A stretch of 51,820 nt of DNA from Edwardsiella ictaluri ATCC 33202 (lineage in GTDB: Bacteria; Pseudomonadota; Gammaproteobacteria; Enterobacterales; Enterobacteriaceae), in NCBI RefSeq assembly GCF_000264785.1, contig NZ_AFJI01000034.1, positions 1 through 51,820 on the forward strand, read 5' to 3'. The position numbers and the translations under genes were made by a program. Below, piece by piece: positions 1 through 10,241 of the stretch. Within the stretch, counting starts at the first letter, position 1. The number at the start of each line of letters is the position of its first letter. Under the pieces are notes generated by a model. That model had not been told where the DNA came from. It did no database searches and saw only the letters and a list, made by a program, of their open reading frames with translations.

Positions 1-149
1 AATCGAAAGGGGACATTTCAACTGATTGGATGCATTGCCGAACCAGCTTACCATCTTGTTGATATTATGGGTAAATTATTACTACATGATGATACGTGTG
101 ATCCATTTGGCAAAAAGTATCAATGAAAGGATACCTTTTGCTGACAATC

Positions 150-178
150 TTTACATTTATTTAACCATGCCATAAAAT
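150..178 (+). promoter_or_regulatory. Probable sigma-70 promoter of the cyo operon
   Basis: A -35 hexamer TTTACA (150-155) and a -10 hexamer TAAAAT (173-178) are separated by exactly 17 nt, about 55 nt upstream of the cyoA ATG. No other comparably good pair is visible in the leader. Promoter activity is inferred from consensus match and spacing. I see no gene in 1-234. Confidence 0.6.
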
Positions 179-234
179 GTCAGTGTGAATGAGGCTACGG
201 TAAATCATTATTATGATGTCATTGGGGTCGTTAG

Positions 235-1185
235 ATGAGACTTAAGAAATACAATCGACGCATTGGGATGCTGTCATTGGTGGCAGCCTCTGGGTTGCTC
301 AGTGGTTGCAATATGGTATTAATGGATCCCAAAGGTGCTATTGGTGTTGAACAACGGACACTGATCCTCACGGCAATCGCGTTAATGCTGATAGTGGTGA
401 TACCGGTTATCTTCATGACATTCATCTTTGCTTGGAAGTATCGCGCCTCCAATAAAGATGCTAAATACATGCCGAACTGGGCCCACTCCAACAAGATCGA
501 AGTGGTCGTCTGGACAATCCCTATCATTATCATTGTCATCCTTGGCACGATTACCTGGAAGACAACCCACGAACTCGATCCATTCAAGCCGATTGTCGCC
601 GACAAGAAACCGATGACGATCGAAGTAATTTCTCTGGATTGGAAATGGTTGTTTCTCTATCCAGAACAAGGTATTGCGACCGTTAATGAGCTCGCTTTCC
701 CGCAGGATGTTCCCGTCGAGTTCAAGGTTACGTCGAATTCGGTAATGAACGCATTTTTTATCCCGCAGTTAGGTGGACAAATTTATGCGATGGCCGGGAT
801 GCAGACCAAGCTGCACCTGATCAGCAATCAAGCGGGCGCTTACAAAGGTATCTCCAGCAGCTACAGCGGGGCAGGTTTCTCCGGTATGAAATTTACCGCT
901 ATCGTTACCCCGACCGAAGGAGACTTCACGCAGTGGGTTGCTAAAGTAAAAACATCTCCTAACAACCTGAATACTATCGATAAGTTTAATAAATTGGCAG
1001 AGCCGAGTAAAAACAACCCGGTTGAGTATTTCGCTGCTTTCAAACCGAATTTATTCCAAGACACTATTGCCAAATTTATGGGTGACATGACGATGCACAA
1101 TGGCGCTGGTGCGCACAAAGGCATGGACATGAACCAAGGTATGGACATGAGTGAACACACTGGTCACGTCGGATCCGAGGAATAA
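235..1185 (+). CDS. cyoA: Cytochrome bo3 ubiquinol oxidase subunit II (CyoA)
   Basis: 316-aa subunit II of the proton-pumping haem-copper quinol oxidase in the inner membrane. The N-terminus is a lipoprotein signal with lipobox LLSGC, so Cys25 is the expected acylated residue. Two membrane helices follow at about residues 42-66 and 88-110, then a periplasmic cupredoxin-like domain. As in quinol oxidases, no CuA ligand set is evident. The C-terminus is a Met/His-rich tail (repeated GMDM with nearby His), a possible metal-binding feature I cannot verify. The ATG at 235 follows a weak purine-rich stretch (GGGG at 224-227). It is the first gene of cyoABCDE, and cyoB starts 3 nt after its stop. 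Confidence 0.97.
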   Translation: MRLKKYNRRIGMLSLVAASGLLSGCNMVLMDPKGAIGVEQRTLILTAIALMLIVVIPVIFMTFIFAWKYRASNKDAKYMPNWAHSNKIEVVVWTIPIIIIVILGTITWKTTHELDPFKPIVADKKPMTIEVISLDWKWLFLYPEQGIATVNELAFPQDVPVEFKVTSNSVMNAFFIPQLGGQIYAMAGMQTKLHLISNQAGAYKGISSSYSGAGFSGMKFTAIVTPTEGDFTQWVAKVKTSPNNLNTIDKFNKLAEPSKNNPVEYFAAFKPNLFQDTIAKFMGDMTMHNGAGAHKGMDMNQGMDMSEHTGHVGSEE

Positions 1186-1188
1186 TTG

Positions 1189-3180
1189 ATGTTGGGAAAA
1201 TTAACACTTGATGCGGTTCCGTACCATGAGCCGATCATCATGGTCGCTGTTGCTGGAATGCTTGTTGGGGGGCTGGTGATCCTGGCGCTACTGACCTATT
1301 TTGGCAAATGGACGTGGCTGTGGCGCGAATGGTTGACATCGGTCGATCATAAGAGAATTGGTATCATGTATATCATCGTGGCGATGGTCATGTTGCTACG
1401 CGGCTTCGCCGACGCCATCATGATGCGCGGTCAGCAGGCGTTGGCGTCCGCCGGTGAAGCCGGATTCCTGCCACCGCATCACTACGACCAAGTCTTTAGT
1501 GCGCACGGCGTGATCATGATCTTCTTCATGGCGATGCCGATGGTCGTCGGCCTGATGAACGTCGTGGTACCGCTGCAAATTGGTGCGCGTGACGTTGCAT
1601 TCCCGTTCCTGAATTCACTGAGTTTTTGGCTCTTCGTGGTCGGTGTGGTATTGATCAACCTCTCTCTGGGGGTCGGTGAGTTTGCGCAGACCGGTTGGCT
1701 GGCCTATCCGCCGCTGTCAGGTAAGGAGTTCAGTCCTGGTGTCGGCGTTGATTACTGGATCTGGAGTCTACAAATTTCCGGTCTGGGCACACTGTTGACC
1801 GGTGTGAACTTTATCACCACCATCCTGAAGATGCGCGCCCCTGGCATGTCTTTGATGAAAATGCCGGTATTCACCTGGACGGCGCTGTGTTCTAATATTT
1901 TGATCACCGTTGCATTCCCTATTCTGACTGTCACTATCGCGCTACTGACCCTGGATCGTTATCTGGGTACCCATTTCTTCACCAATGAGATGGGTGGCAA
2001 TATGATGATGTACATCAACCTGATTTGGGCCTGGGGTCACCCAGAGGTGTATATCCTGGTTCTGCCGGTATTCGGCGTATTTTCCGAAGTCACCGCCACT
2101 TTCTCTAAAAAACGACTCTTCGGCTATACCTCACTGGTATGGGCAACCATCGTGATCACCGTCCTGTCGTTTATCGTATGGCTACACCACTTCTTCACCA
2201 TGGGTGCCGGCGCGAACGTTAACGCTTTCTTCGGTATCGCCACCATGATCATTTCCATCCCGACCGGGGTGAAAATTTTCAACTGGCTTTTCACCATGTA
2301 CCGGGGGCGTATCCAGTTCAACACGGCGATGCTGTGGACCATTGGTTTTATCGTTACCTTCACCGTGGGGGGAATGACCGGCGTTCTGCTGGCGGTACCG
2401 GGCGCAAACTTCGTGCTGCACAACAGCCTGTTCCTGATCGCACACTTCCATAACGTCATCATCGGTGGTGTGGTGTTTGGTTGCTTTGCGGCCGTAAACT
2501 ACTGGTTCCCGAAATCCTTCGGTTTCACGTTGAATGAAAAATGGGGCATTCGCGCCTTCTGGTTCTGGCTGATCGGCTTCTTCATCGCCTTTATGCCGCT
2601 ATACGTATTGGGCTTTATGGGTATGACCCGTCGTATCAGCCAGGACATCAACGCTGAGTTCCATCCGTTGCTGTTGGTCGCCGCCGGCGGTGCAGCACTG
2701 ATTGCCTGTGGTGTCTTGTGCCAGATAATCCAGATCGTCGTCAGCGTGCGCGACCGCGAACAGAATCGCGATCTGACCGGTGATCCGTGGGACGCACGTA
2801 CTTTGGAGTGGTCTACGTCGTCTCCACCACCGTTCTATAACTTTGCCATCGTCCCGCAAATCCATGATCGTGATGAATTTTGGGAGATGAAGGAAAGAGG
2901 TGACGCCTATAAAAAACCGGCACACTACGAACCGATTCATATGCCTAAGAATACCGGCGCCGGCGTTATCATCGCCTGCTTCAGTTTGATATTCGGTTTC
3001 GCAATGATTTGGGAAATCTGGTGGATGGCGCTGGTTGGCTTTATCGGTATCCTCGTTGTCTGGATCGGCAAGAGCTTCGATCACGATGTTGACTACTTTG
3101 TGCCGGTTGATGAGATCGCGCGCATCGAGAACCAACACCACGAACAAATCCGTAACGCAGGCGTGAAACATGTCAACTGA
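1189..3180 (+). CDS. cyoB: Cytochrome bo3 ubiquinol oxidase subunit I (CyoB)
   Basis: Catalytic subunit I (663 aa) carrying low-spin haem b, haem o3 and CuB; it oxidises ubiquinol, reduces O2 and pumps protons. Visible ligands include His106 (FSAHGV), His284 with the cross-linking Tyr288 (WGHPEVY), His333/334 (WLHHFF) and His419/421 (AHFHNV). A reading from TTG at 1186 is possible. I chose the ATG at 1189 because it gives the 663-residue length and numbering I know for E. coli CyoB, and a GAGGA motif sits just upstream. The 3' end overlaps cyoC by 11 nt, indicating translational coupling. Confidence 0.97.
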   Translation: MLGKLTLDAVPYHEPIIMVAVAGMLVGGLVILALLTYFGKWTWLWREWLTSVDHKRIGIMYIIVAMVMLLRGFADAIMMRGQQALASAGEAGFLPPHHYDQVFSAHGVIMIFFMAMPMVVGLMNVVVPLQIGARDVAFPFLNSLSFWLFVVGVVLINLSLGVGEFAQTGWLAYPPLSGKEFSPGVGVDYWIWSLQISGLGTLLTGVNFITTILKMRAPGMSLMKMPVFTWTALCSNILITVAFPILTVTIALLTLDRYLGTHFFTNEMGGNMMMYINLIWAWGHPEVYILVLPVFGVFSEVTATFSKKRLFGYTSLVWATIVITVLSFIVWLHHFFTMGAGANVNAFFGIATMIISIPTGVKIFNWLFTMYRGRIQFNTAMLWTIGFIVTFTVGGMTGVLLAVPGANFVLHNSLFLIAHFHNVIIGGVVFGCFAAVNYWFPKSFGFTLNEKWGIRAFWFWLIGFFIAFMPLYVLGFMGMTRRISQDINAEFHPLLLVAAGGAALIACGVLCQIIQIVVSVRDREQNRDLTGDPWDARTLEWSTSSPPPFYNFAIVPQIHDRDEFWEMKERGDAYKKPAHYEPIHMPKNTGAGVIIACFSLIFGFAMIWEIWWMALVGFIGILVVWIGKSFDHDVDYFVPVDEIARIENQHHEQIRNAGVKHVN

Positions 3181-3787
3181 AACTCTGACCCATCAGAATA
3201 CAGCCCATGCAGAGCATGGACACCATGACGCAGGAGAGACCAAGGTCTTCGGATTCTGGATCTACCTGATGAGCGACTGCATTTTGTTTGCGGGCTTGTT
3301 CGCGACTTATGCAGTACTGGTAAACGGGACTGCAGGCGGCCCCACCGGAAAAGAGATCTTCGATCTGAAGTTCGTCCTGGTCGAAACCTTCCTACTGTTG
3401 TTCAGCTCGATCACCTATGGTATGGCGATAGGCGCGATGAATAAGGGGAGCGTCGGCGGTGTTAACGTCTGGCTGTTGCTGACTTTCCTGTTTGGTTTGG
3501 GCTTCGTGTCGATGGAGGTCTATGAATTCCATCATCTGATTACAGAAGGTTTTGGGCCGGATCGCAGTGGGTTCCTCTCCAGCTTTTTCGCGCTGGTCGG
3601 CACCCATGGTCTGCACGTAACGGCCGGACTGACTTGGATCGTCGTCATGATGATCCAGATCAGCAAGTTCGGCCTGACCGCCGCCAATAAAACCCGTCTG
3701 ATGTGTCTGAGCCTGTTCTGGCACTTCCTGGATGTGATCTGGATCTGCCTATTTACAGCCGTCTACCTACTGGGGGTTATGTCATGA
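3170..3787 (+). CDS. cyoC: Cytochrome bo3 ubiquinol oxidase subunit III (CyoC)
   Basis: 205-aa polytopic inner-membrane subunit III of the bo3 oxidase, in the usual length range of the family. A short His-rich N-terminal segment is followed by five hydrophobic helices. Conserved stretches include [13 protein letters not shown] and [11 protein letters not shown]. The start lies inside the cyoB 3' end (11-nt overlap) and the stop overlaps the cyoD start as ATGA, so the gene is tightly embedded in the operon. Its role is assembly and stability of the oxidase complex. Confidence 0.96.
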   Translation: MSTETLTHQNTAHAEHGHHDAGETKVFGFWIYLMSDCILFAGLFATYAVLVNGTAGGPTGKEIFDLKFVLVETFLLLFSSITYGMAIGAMNKGSVGGVNVWLLLTFLFGLGFVSMEVYEFHHLITEGFGPDRSGFLSSFFALVGTHGLHVTAGLTWIVVMMIQISKFGLTAANKTRLMCLSLFWHFLDVIWICLFTAVYLLGVMS

Positions 3788-4122
3788 GCCATTCATCCCA
3801 TGAAACCTCTCACGGTGGCGCAGGCCATGGCGGAGTGAAGTCATACCTGATCGGCTTTATCTTGTCGATCGTTCTGACGGTGATCCCGTTTGCGGTGGTG
3901 ATGAGTGGTGGTGTTGCTCATTCCACCACCCTGGCAGTGGTCGTCGGGATGGCGGTTATCCAGGTAATTGTTCACCTGGTTTGCTTCCTCCATATGAACA
4001 CCTCATCGCAAGGGCGCTGGAACCTGGTGGCACTCCTGTTCACCGCTGTGATCATCGGTATCGTTGTTGTTGGCTCACTCTGGATTATGTACAACCTCAA
4101 CATCAATATGATGGTCGATTAA
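3784..4122 (+). CDS. cyoD: Cytochrome bo3 ubiquinol oxidase subunit IV (CyoD)
   Basis: 112-aa small subunit IV with three predicted membrane helices; it assists CuB incorporation and assembly of the bo3 oxidase. I chose the ATG at 3784, which overlaps the cyoC stop (ATGA). It gives [12 protein letters not shown], the expected His/Ser-rich N-terminus, and the normal length (about 110 aa). An upstream in-frame start at 3703 would add 27 residues translated from inside cyoC and is rejected. The conserved core includes [13 protein letters not shown] and [10 protein letters not shown]. Confidence 0.96.
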   Translation: MSHSSHETSHGGAGHGGVKSYLIGFILSIVLTVIPFAVVMSGGVAHSTTLAVVVGMAVIQVIVHLVCFLHMNTSSQGRWNLVALLFTAVIIGIVVVGSLWIMYNLNINMMVD

Positions 4123-4139
4123 GGGCTGAGTGGCGCGTG

Positions 4140-5030
4140 ATGATTAAGCAATACCTGCTAGTCACTAAACCAGGCATTATTTTCGGCAACCTCATTTCTG
4201 TTGTTGGCGGATTTCTGCTCGCGGCTAAAGGGATCATCGACTATCCCCTGTTTCTTGCGACTCTGGTGGGGGTCTCATTGGTTGTCGCGTCGGGTTGTGT
4301 GTTTAACAACTACATCGATCGCGACATCGACAAGAAAATGGAGAGAACGAAGAATCGGGTGCTGGTGAAAGGGCTGATTGCGCCGAGTGTTACCCTGATT
4401 TATGCGACCGTTCTGGGTATTGCGGGCTTTGTGTTGCTGTATATCGCGGCTAATCCGCTGGCCATGTGGCTGGCCGTGATGGGGTTTGTGGTTTATGTCG
4501 GCGTTTACAGCCTGTACATGAAGCGCCACTCGGTCTATGGCACGCTGATCGGTAGCTTGTCGGGTGCCGCACCGCCGGTCATCGGTTATTGTGCGGTCAC
4601 CAACGCGTTCGATGCTGGTGCGTTGATCCTGCTGGCTATCTTTAGCCTGTGGCAGATGCCACACTCTTATGCCATCGCCATCTTCCGCTTTAAAGATTAC
4701 CAGGCGGCTGGCATTCCCGTGTTGCCAGTGGTGAAAGGCGTTTCCGTCGCCAAGAACCATATCACGCTCTACATCCTGGCGTTTATGATCGCCACGCTGA
4801 TGCTGGCCCTGGTGGGCTATGCCGGCTATAAGTACCTGATTGTTGCGGCGGTGGTGAGTATTTGGTGGCTGGGGATGGCGCTGCGTGGTTATAAGACCGA
4901 GAACGACAGCATCTGGGCGCGAAAACTGTTTGTGTTTTCCATTGTCGCCATCACCTCCCTGAGCGTGATGATGTCGATTGACTTCAGCGTCAGCAGCGCG
5001 TCGCCAGCACTGCTGACCTACGTTTGGTAA
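4140..5030 (+). CDS. cyoE: Protohaem IX farnesyltransferase (haem O synthase, CyoE)
   Basis: 296-aa polytopic UbiA-family prenyltransferase. It converts haem B to haem O for the binuclear centre of the bo3 oxidase. The two prenyl-diphosphate/Mg binding motifs are clear: NNYIDRDID near residue 60 and its neighbours [10 protein letters not shown]. The C-terminal half carries [11 protein letters not shown] and the FRFKDY segment. The ATG at 4140 is chosen; a GTG immediately upstream (4137) would add one residue and cannot be excluded. The gene closes the cyo operon, 17 nt after cyoD. Confidence 0.95.
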   Translation: MIKQYLLVTKPGIIFGNLISVVGGFLLAAKGIIDYPLFLATLVGVSLVVASGCVFNNYIDRDIDKKMERTKNRVLVKGLIAPSVTLIYATVLGIAGFVLLYIAANPLAMWLAVMGFVVYVGVYSLYMKRHSVYGTLIGSLSGAAPPVIGYCAVTNAFDAGALILLAIFSLWQMPHSYAIAIFRFKDYQAAGIPVLPVVKGVSVAKNHITLYILAFMIATLMLALVGYAGYKYLIVAAVVSIWWLGMALRGYKTENDSIWARKLFVFSIVAITSLSVMMSIDFSVSSASPALLTYVW

Positions 5031-5286
5031 GTCAGTGTGTGGACAGACGCACTCAGGGCCACTTCTGTGAATGGATCGCGGATATAGCCAATGTTATTGG
5101 TTTATCACAATATTGTCGTATGCAGGGTGAGCGGTAGCGCAATGAGCCGTTATAAAACAGGCCCGCTCCTCTCTGTCCGACGCCGTTTGATTTACCCTTG
5201 CTCTCCCATACTGGACAGTTTTGTATAAACCCTGCGATCAGGCGCTCTCTCAACGCGTGATCGCATGATGTTTACCGAGGTTTGCT
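5031..5286. other. cyoE-yajR intergenic region
   Basis: 256 nt without a credible gene. I found no strong intrinsic terminator with a T-run after cyoE and no convincing -35/-10 pair for yajR, although TATAAA-like stretches occur near 5150 and 5224. A GAGG (5277-5280) six bases before GTG 5287 serves as the yajR ribosome binding site. Confidence 0.5.
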
Positions 5287-6651
5287 GTGAACGATAATTC
5301 AATGACCCCACAGGAGCGTCGCGCCACCTGGGGATTGGGTTGCGTATTCTCCCTGCGTATGCTTGGCATGTTTATGGTATTGCCGGTGCTAACTACGTAC
5401 GGTATGGCGCTCAACGGTGCCAGCGAAACGCTGATCGGTATCGCCATCGGTATCTATGGCCTGATGCAGGCGCTGTTTCAGATCCCATTGGGTTTGCTCT
5501 CCGATCGTATTGGTCGCAAGCCGTTGATCATCGCTGGACTGCTGATCTTTGCCCTTGGCAGCGCCATCGCCGCCGTCACCGATTCGATCTGGGGTGTGAT
5601 CCTTGGCCGCGCGCTGCAAGGCTCCGGTGCAATTGCTGCTGCAGTGATGGCACTGCTCTCTGATCTCACCCGGGAGCAGAACCGCACTAAGGCGATGGCA
5701 TTTATCGGCGTCAGCTTTGGTATCATCTTTGCTATCGCCATGGTCTTGGGGCCTATCATCACCCACGCCTGCGGCCTGAGTGCATTGTTTTGGATGATCA
5801 CCGTGCTGGCGTTGGCCGGCATCGTCATCACCCTGGCTATAGTACCTTGCGCTGATACCCATCTGTTGAATCGCGACTCAGGCATTGTGCGCGGTAGCTT
5901 CAGCCGAGTGCTGAACAATTCGCGTTTATTGAAGCTCAACATCGGCATCCTGTGCCTGCATACCTTGTTGATGTCGAGCTTCGTGGCACTGCCGCTGGCG
6001 TTGGAGAGAGCCGGTCTGGCGGCCAATATGCATTGGGTAATCTACCTGGTGACCATGCTGATATCATTTGTCGCCGTGGTGCCTTGCATCATCTACGCCG
6101 AGAAATGCCGCCGTATGAAACGGGTCTTTATGAGTTGCGTCGCGCTACTGTTCTGTGCCGAAGTGTTGATGTGGCTCTCCGGCACACGCCTGTGGGGTCT
6201 CATCGTTGGCATACAGCTGTTCTTTATGGCCTTCAATGTGATGGAGGCGATCCTGCCTTCGCTGATCAGCAAAGAGTCACCGGCAGGCTATAAAGGTACC
6301 GCGATGGGGGTTTATTCCACCAGCCAGTTTATCGGAGTGGCGCTTGGTGGCGGCCTCGGCGGCTGGCTGTATGCTTTGCAGGGGGCCGGTCTGGTGTTTA
6401 TCGCCGGCGCCCTGGTGGCTGCCTTCTGGTTCTTGATCAGTCGTACCATGAAAGAACCACCATATGTCAGTAGCCTACGTATTATCCTGACAGAGTTGGC
6501 ATTGCAGGATCCCACCCTGGCAAATCGCTTACAGGCGCAGCCTGGCGTTGTAGAGGTGATTGTTGTACCGCAAGAGCGCAGTGCCTATGTCAAGGTGGAT
6601 ACCAAACAGAGTCATCGGGCGCAGTTGGAAGCGTTGGCCAATTTGCGATAA
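5287..6651 (+). CDS. yajR: MFS transporter YajR with C-terminal YAM domain
   Basis: 454-aa major facilitator superfamily protein. Twelve hydrophobic segments are visible, with the MFS motif A (GLLSDRIGRKP) at residues 69-79 between helices 2 and 3. After the last helix there is a soluble tail of about 60 residues ending in QPGVVEVIVVPQERSAYVKVD, matching the ferredoxin-like YAM domain that distinguishes YajR from other drug/H+ antiporters. The natural substrate of this family is not established. The GTG start is preferred because of the well-placed GAGG upstream; the first in-frame ATG is at 5302. yajR next to cyo is the classic enterobacterial arrangement. Confidence 0.93.
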   Translation: MNDNSMTPQERRATWGLGCVFSLRMLGMFMVLPVLTTYGMALNGASETLIGIAIGIYGLMQALFQIPLGLLSDRIGRKPLIIAGLLIFALGSAIAAVTDSIWGVILGRALQGSGAIAAAVMALLSDLTREQNRTKAMAFIGVSFGIIFAIAMVLGPIITHACGLSALFWMITVLALAGIVITLAIVPCADTHLLNRDSGIVRGSFSRVLNNSRLLKLNIGILCLHTLLMSSFVALPLALERAGLAANMHWVIYLVTMLISFVAVVPCIIYAEKCRRMKRVFMSCVALLFCAEVLMWLSGTRLWGLIVGIQLFFMAFNVMEAILPSLISKESPAGYKGTAMGVYSTSQFIGVALGGGLGGWLYALQGAGLVFIAGALVAAFWFLISRTMKEPPYVSSLRIILTELALQDPTLANRLQAQPGVVEVIVVPQERSAYVKVDTKQSHRAQLEALANLR

Positions 6652-7469
6652 GAGTACACATCTATCCCTGAAAACCCAAATTGATAGAGCAGGTTTTGAC
6701 TGCGGTGTGCTGAGGGCATCGGTGGGTTATTCAGCCAGAGCGGCGTCAGACGGGTACTTGGCAGGGAAATGAGGGGGAGCCAGCGACGGTGCCGGGGAGT
6801 GCTGGATAGGGTTGCAAGTCAGGCGCTGGATCTGTTTTCTGCGGCAACACCGATAGGCATTCAGATAGTCATACTGTCCACAGTCTAAAAAGACTTTCCT
6901 ATCGCCGAACAGTACACCGGTATTTGCTGACCGAATATAGATGTCAGTATCCTTTGGCCGCATCCGTTGAACAGCGCCCTTACATTATCACTAATAGCCT
7001 CAAACTATCCATAATGTTAATTTTCATTTGGTTAAGATATTGGTTCATTGTGCTAAAATACCCAGTTAACTTGAATTTATATTTTACAGTCTCTGTGAAT
7101 TCCCACTGTAAATAATCATATAAAATTGTTGATAAATACTTCTTTAACATTTTTTGAAACTGCTTCAACTGGCTGTTTTTGTGGAGTGTCGGCTTGTTTG
7201 ACGTGTTTTCATGGTGGCTGTCAGCATAGCCGTTTTAGCTCTATCTGCTTATTTAGCTTGGGGAAATGGCAAAGTATATTAATGGTTTTCTACAAGGTTG
7301 ATTTGTAACAATTTTGTTTCTGGTTGTTTTGGTATTTGTGATTAATTTGTTTATATTTAGATTGTTGTTTATCAATCGTTTAATGAAATAGGTGATAATG
7401 GCTGCTGTTTTCAATAACTGATTCAAGCAAAGAAGCGGTGGCTTCAATTCATTAACGGAGTTTAAATTA
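6652..7469. other. Low-density, increasingly AT-rich interval
   Basis: 818 nt without a gene I can support. From about 6970 the base composition becomes strongly AT-rich compared with both flanks. A minus-strand open frame at 6727-6963 (78 codons, proline-rich C-terminus) has a protein-like look but no recognisable family and no clear ribosome binding site. The 7000-7450 part reads as non-coding AT-rich DNA. A GGAG at about 7456 serves amiD. Confidence 0.4.
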
Positions 7470-8354
7470 ATGCGTAAACCTCTGTTTTTACCCTGCTCAA
7501 CGATGATTGAGAAATTAGTGGTAGTGACCATTCTGGCTTTTATGTTATCAGCTTGCGTAAGACATTCGGATAAAATTGAAGCGCGCGACGGTTATTTTGC
7601 CAGTCATGCTTTTACGGCTGTTGGCCAGAATGAAAGGATACGTTTTCTTGTTCTACACTATACGGCAGTGGATGATGTTAGTTCGCTGAATATTTTGACT
7701 AAAGAACAAGTCAGTGCTCATTATCTTATTCCAAAAGAGCCGAAGTCAATACATGGTCAACCCGTCGTCCTTCAGCTCGTTGATGAGAATAAGCGGGCAT
7801 GGCATGCAGGCATCAGCAGCTGGAATGGCCGGTCGGGGCTGAATGATACCTCTATCGGAATAGAAATAGTCAACCTAGGGTATACTGATAATATGCTGGG
7901 GCAACGAACCTGGTATCCCTACACCGAAAAACAGATTGCTGCTGTCGCTGCATTAGCAAAGGATATTGTTAATCGCTATCATATTGAGCCTGATAATGTG
8001 GTTGGACACAGTGACATAGCCCCTCTCAGAAAACAGGACCCCGGAAAACTATTCCCTTGGGAACACCTGGCTGCAATGGGCATAGGTGCTTGGCCGGACA
8101 GAAGTACAGTAAATAAATATCTTGCTGATCGTTCCCCACATTCCCCTGTAAAAGTAAGTGTTATTCAGGCATTACTGAAGCAGTATGGATATGATCAAAT
8201 CCCCCAGAATGGAGTCTTGGATGAGAATACCAGAAAAACGGTCAGTGCATTCCAGATGCACTTCCGGCCAAGTGATATCAGCGGTAATGCCGATGCCGAG
8301 ACTGAAGCCATTGCCCGAGCTTTGCTCGAAAAATATAGAGGAATTTCGTTTTAG
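7470..8354 (+). CDS. amiD: N-acetylmuramoyl-L-alanine amidase AmiD (lipoprotein)
   Basis: 294-aa zinc amidase that cleaves the MurNAc-L-Ala bond in peptidoglycan and anhydro-muropeptides. A signal segment ends in the lipobox MLSAC (Cys29), placing it in the outer membrane. The Amidase_2 domain (about 55-205) has the expected zinc ligands His63 (VLHYTA), His180 (VVGHSDIAP) and Asp190 (KQDPG), plus Glu132 (GIEIVN). A C-terminal peptidoglycan-binding domain (about 220-285) ends in the family hallmark AFQMHFRP. An internal ATG at codon 12 would give a more canonical signal peptide, but the first ATG has the better upstream GGAG. The 5' third is AT-rich. Confidence 0.93.
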   Translation: MRKPLFLPCSTMIEKLVVVTILAFMLSACVRHSDKIEARDGYFASHAFTAVGQNERIRFLVLHYTAVDDVSSLNILTKEQVSAHYLIPKEPKSIHGQPVVLQLVDENKRAWHAGISSWNGRSGLNDTSIGIEIVNLGYTDNMLGQRTWYPYTEKQIAAVAALAKDIVNRYHIEPDNVVGHSDIAPLRKQDPGKLFPWEHLAAMGIGAWPDRSTVNKYLADRSPHSPVKVSVIQALLKQYGYDQIPQNGVLDENTRKTVSAFQMHFRPSDISGNADAETEAIARALLEKYRGISF

Positions 8355-9081
8355 ACTCGGCCAACAGGGAAATCTTGATGCTGGCAGAGATCAAATTGAT
8401 TTGATGACAAGGCGCAGTAAACTGACAGAGTTAGTCATGGGGCTTATTTAAAAAGCTTAGAGACATGCTGTGAGCTTTGATCTGTGTAATGGCGGGAGTC
8501 AGGGACGACGGGTCTATAGTCCTGGCTCCAGCCCATCCAGTATGAACGTTGTTTGCCTTGACGATGGCTGCCCGTCAATTCACGATGACATCGGCGGGTA
8601 CATCGATGATGAACATCACATAAGCAGGAATGGAGCCCACCCACAGCGGGTCTTGGCGCACCACAGCTGCTCCTGACCCCGCAGATGATCCCATCATAAT
8701 CAAGAATAACCGGCTTCATTCTGGCTACATATTCTGGCAACCGGTAGATTTTTCGGCAAACTCAGAGAGTGTCATCCAGCACAGAATGGGGATAACGCTG
8801 GTTATCGTGCATGTGCCAGGCCTCGTTTTTGCACCGGTCATCCTTCAGAGATATGAATTCCTTCTCATTCAGATGTTCCTGCTTTAATCCTTCGCTGAAG
8901 GGCTCTAAATAGCTGCGCCAAATACCGCTACACTTTTGCCATCCCATGTTTACCTCCCGGGAACGGGCTGACGGTTTCCATAAAATGGCAGACTTTTTTC
9001 AACAGTTGCCACATTGAGCGACACTGATGATTGCGCGTTATTGTGTCGAGAAGTACCTGCCATAGCCGTTCCACATGATTC
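8355..9081. other. Degenerate interval between amiD and the IS1-family element
   Basis: No intact gene can be supported. On the minus strand the ORF at 8762-8947 ends in a stop codon, and the same frame then continues to 8444, so a single ancestral frame of about 165 codons may be interrupted by one nonsense codon. Neither half resembles a family I know. An overlapping frame shows a short hydrophobic stretch. I read this as decayed accessory DNA adjoining the insertion sequence. Confidence 0.35.
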
Positions 9082-9096
9082 GGTCATGACTCAAAT

Positions 9097-9360
9097 TTAG
9101 TGGTAATGGTTGATTGTTAGATACCAGCCGATGACCTTATCGTGCATTTCTTCTGAGTTGGAGAAGCAGATTGTCCTTCGGGTAAGCCGTTTGAGATGAG
9201 TTCGCAGATTCAAGTTATGGCGTCCTATGCGTTGGGTATATTTCTTGCTGACTACATGGTGAGCTGGATCCAGTAGCGTCCGGTATACCGGCCAGGCATC
9301 GGTCATGTAGAAGACAATATTAAATTTTCTCACTAACGCTAGAAGCCGCTGTAACGTCAA
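9097..9360 (-). CDS. insB: IS1-family transposase InsB frame (3' part of the InsAB' fusion)
   Basis: This open stretch is the C-terminal part of the IS1 transposase; the same frame is open upstream to about 9540. The catalytic region is recognisable: DEQWSFV, WLFYAYDR, MTDAWPVY, SKKYTQRIGRHNLNLR and the terminal EEMHDKVIGWYL. It is expressed from the insA start by -1 frameshifting, so its own start is not meaningful. It encodes the DDE-type recombinase of the element. The frame appears intact, so the transposase may still be functional. Confidence 0.85.
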   Translation of the reverse strand: MTLQRLLALVRKFNIVFYMTDAWPVYRTLLDPAHHVVSKKYTQRIGRHNLNLRTHLKRLTRRTICFSNSEEMHDKVIGWYLTINHYH

Positions 9361-9506
9361 CGCATTTCGAGGGCCAAAGACATGAGCAAGAACCCGCTTT
9401 TGAATACGGTCATACGCATAGAAGAGCCAGCGAGGATTGCTCTTACAACGAACGAATGACCACTGTTCATCAGCTTCACAGCAGATAACGACTTCGGCTC
9501 CCGGCT

Positions 9507-9794
9507 CTACGTGTTGCGCTCGCTGTCTCGGTTCCCGTTTTTTAGGTGGCGGAGGACAGTATTGAGGCTGATATCAAGAACCCGTGCCGTGTCACGACAT
9601 CCGGAGCCGTTCATTGCCATAGCAATAATGGATTGATGTGTGTTGGGTTTAGCTGCGTTATATTGAAAGTTGAGCTGGAAGGTTTTCAGGCAGAGCTTGC
9701 AGCGATAGAGCTGAGCGCCAGAAGTGGAGTGACCATTACGGATAACTCCCTGAGTTTTGGTGCAGCGGGGGCAAACCAGATCAATCTTTGCCAT
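9507..9794 (-). CDS. insA: IS1-family InsA
   Basis: 95-aa zinc-finger/HTH protein of IS1. Two Cys pairs (VCPRC and RCKLC, about residues 8-36) form the zinc ribbon, and an HTH with GSGCRDTARVLDISLNTVLRHL follows. In IS1 the unshifted InsA product binds the inverted repeats and represses. Near its end an A6C run (T6 on the plus strand, 9538-9543) in the context CTAAAAAACGG is the programmed -1 frameshift site. Reading across it in -1 gives KREPRQRAQHVEPGAE, which joins InsB in frame. Confidence 0.88.
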   Translation of the reverse strand: MAKIDLVCPRCTKTQGVIRNGHSTSGAQLYRCKLCLKTFQLNFQYNAAKPNTHQSIIAMAMNGSGCRDTARVLDISLNTVLRHLKNGNRDSERNT

Positions 9795-9845
9795 TTCTTA
9801 TCTAAAAGGTGAATAATACCACGACACTAATTTGGAGTCACTACC

Positions 9846-10219
9846 GAAATCGACGCACCGCCACAACGACTTGCAAAATAACTCGGAGTCCACAGAACGC
9901 CTTTGTAGTAATAGCGTAGAGCGATATCTGGCCGGTCACGGCGTAGCAGCCTGCTGGATACGCCTTTAAGACTGTTGACCAGATTTGATATTGCCCGCTT
10001 TGGCGGGTAGTTGATCAGCAAATGCACGAGGTCGCATTCGCCATCCATTTCAACCAGTTCAACATCAAAATCAGCACATACGCTGGCAAAGTAGCTGCGT
10101 AGCTTTTCGATGGCATCAAGATCAAATATATTTCGTCGACATTTGGCGACGAATACCAAGTGAATATGCATCAGGAAAACACAGTGTCCTCCTCGGCGAA
10201 TATCAGTTTCTTTTGTCAT
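9846..10219 (-). pseudogene. tnpA: IS200/IS605 TnpA (Y1 HUH transposase), 3'-truncated
   Basis: About 124 codons of a Y1 transposase: HIHLVFVAKCRRNIF, NYPPKRAISNLVNSLKGVSSR, VLWTPSYFASRCGGASIS. The IS1 end replaces the last segment, so the YIEQQ helix with the nucleophilic tyrosine is gone. The HUH motif is also altered: the usual DHVHLL reads DLVHLL here, losing the first metal-ligand His. Either lesion alone should inactivate single-strand transposition. It is divergent from the tnpB relic, the normal IS605 arrangement. Confidence 0.85.
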
Positions 10220-10241
10220 AGATCAACGCATAATGGTATGG

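Larger units (their letters stand above)
9082..9845 (-). mobile_element. IS1-family insertion sequence, 764 bp
   Basis: The ends are imperfect inverted repeats: GGTCATGACTCAAATTTAGTG at the left and, as complement, GGTAGTGACTCCAAATTAGTG at the right. They start with the GGT of IS1, and the length fits IS1 (about 768 bp). It carries insA and insB on the minus strand with an A6C slippery run between them. The flanks (left ...ACATGATTC, right GAAATCGAC...) show no 8-9 bp target duplication. The element therefore did not arrive by a simple insertion that is still intact; a deletion or recombination next to it is likely. Its right end cuts into an IS200/IS605 tnpA. Confidence 0.88.

Noticed and set aside
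3703-3783. N-terminal extension of cyoD
   Set aside because: It would be translated from inside cyoC, and the ATG at 3784 gives the normal length and N-terminus.
6727-6963. 78-codon minus-strand ORF after yajR
   Set aside because: Protein-like but without ribosome binding site, family or visible conservation; kept only as a note in the interval entry.
9082-9845. Target-site duplication of the IS1-family element
   Set aside because: The flanking 8-9 bases on both sides do not match.
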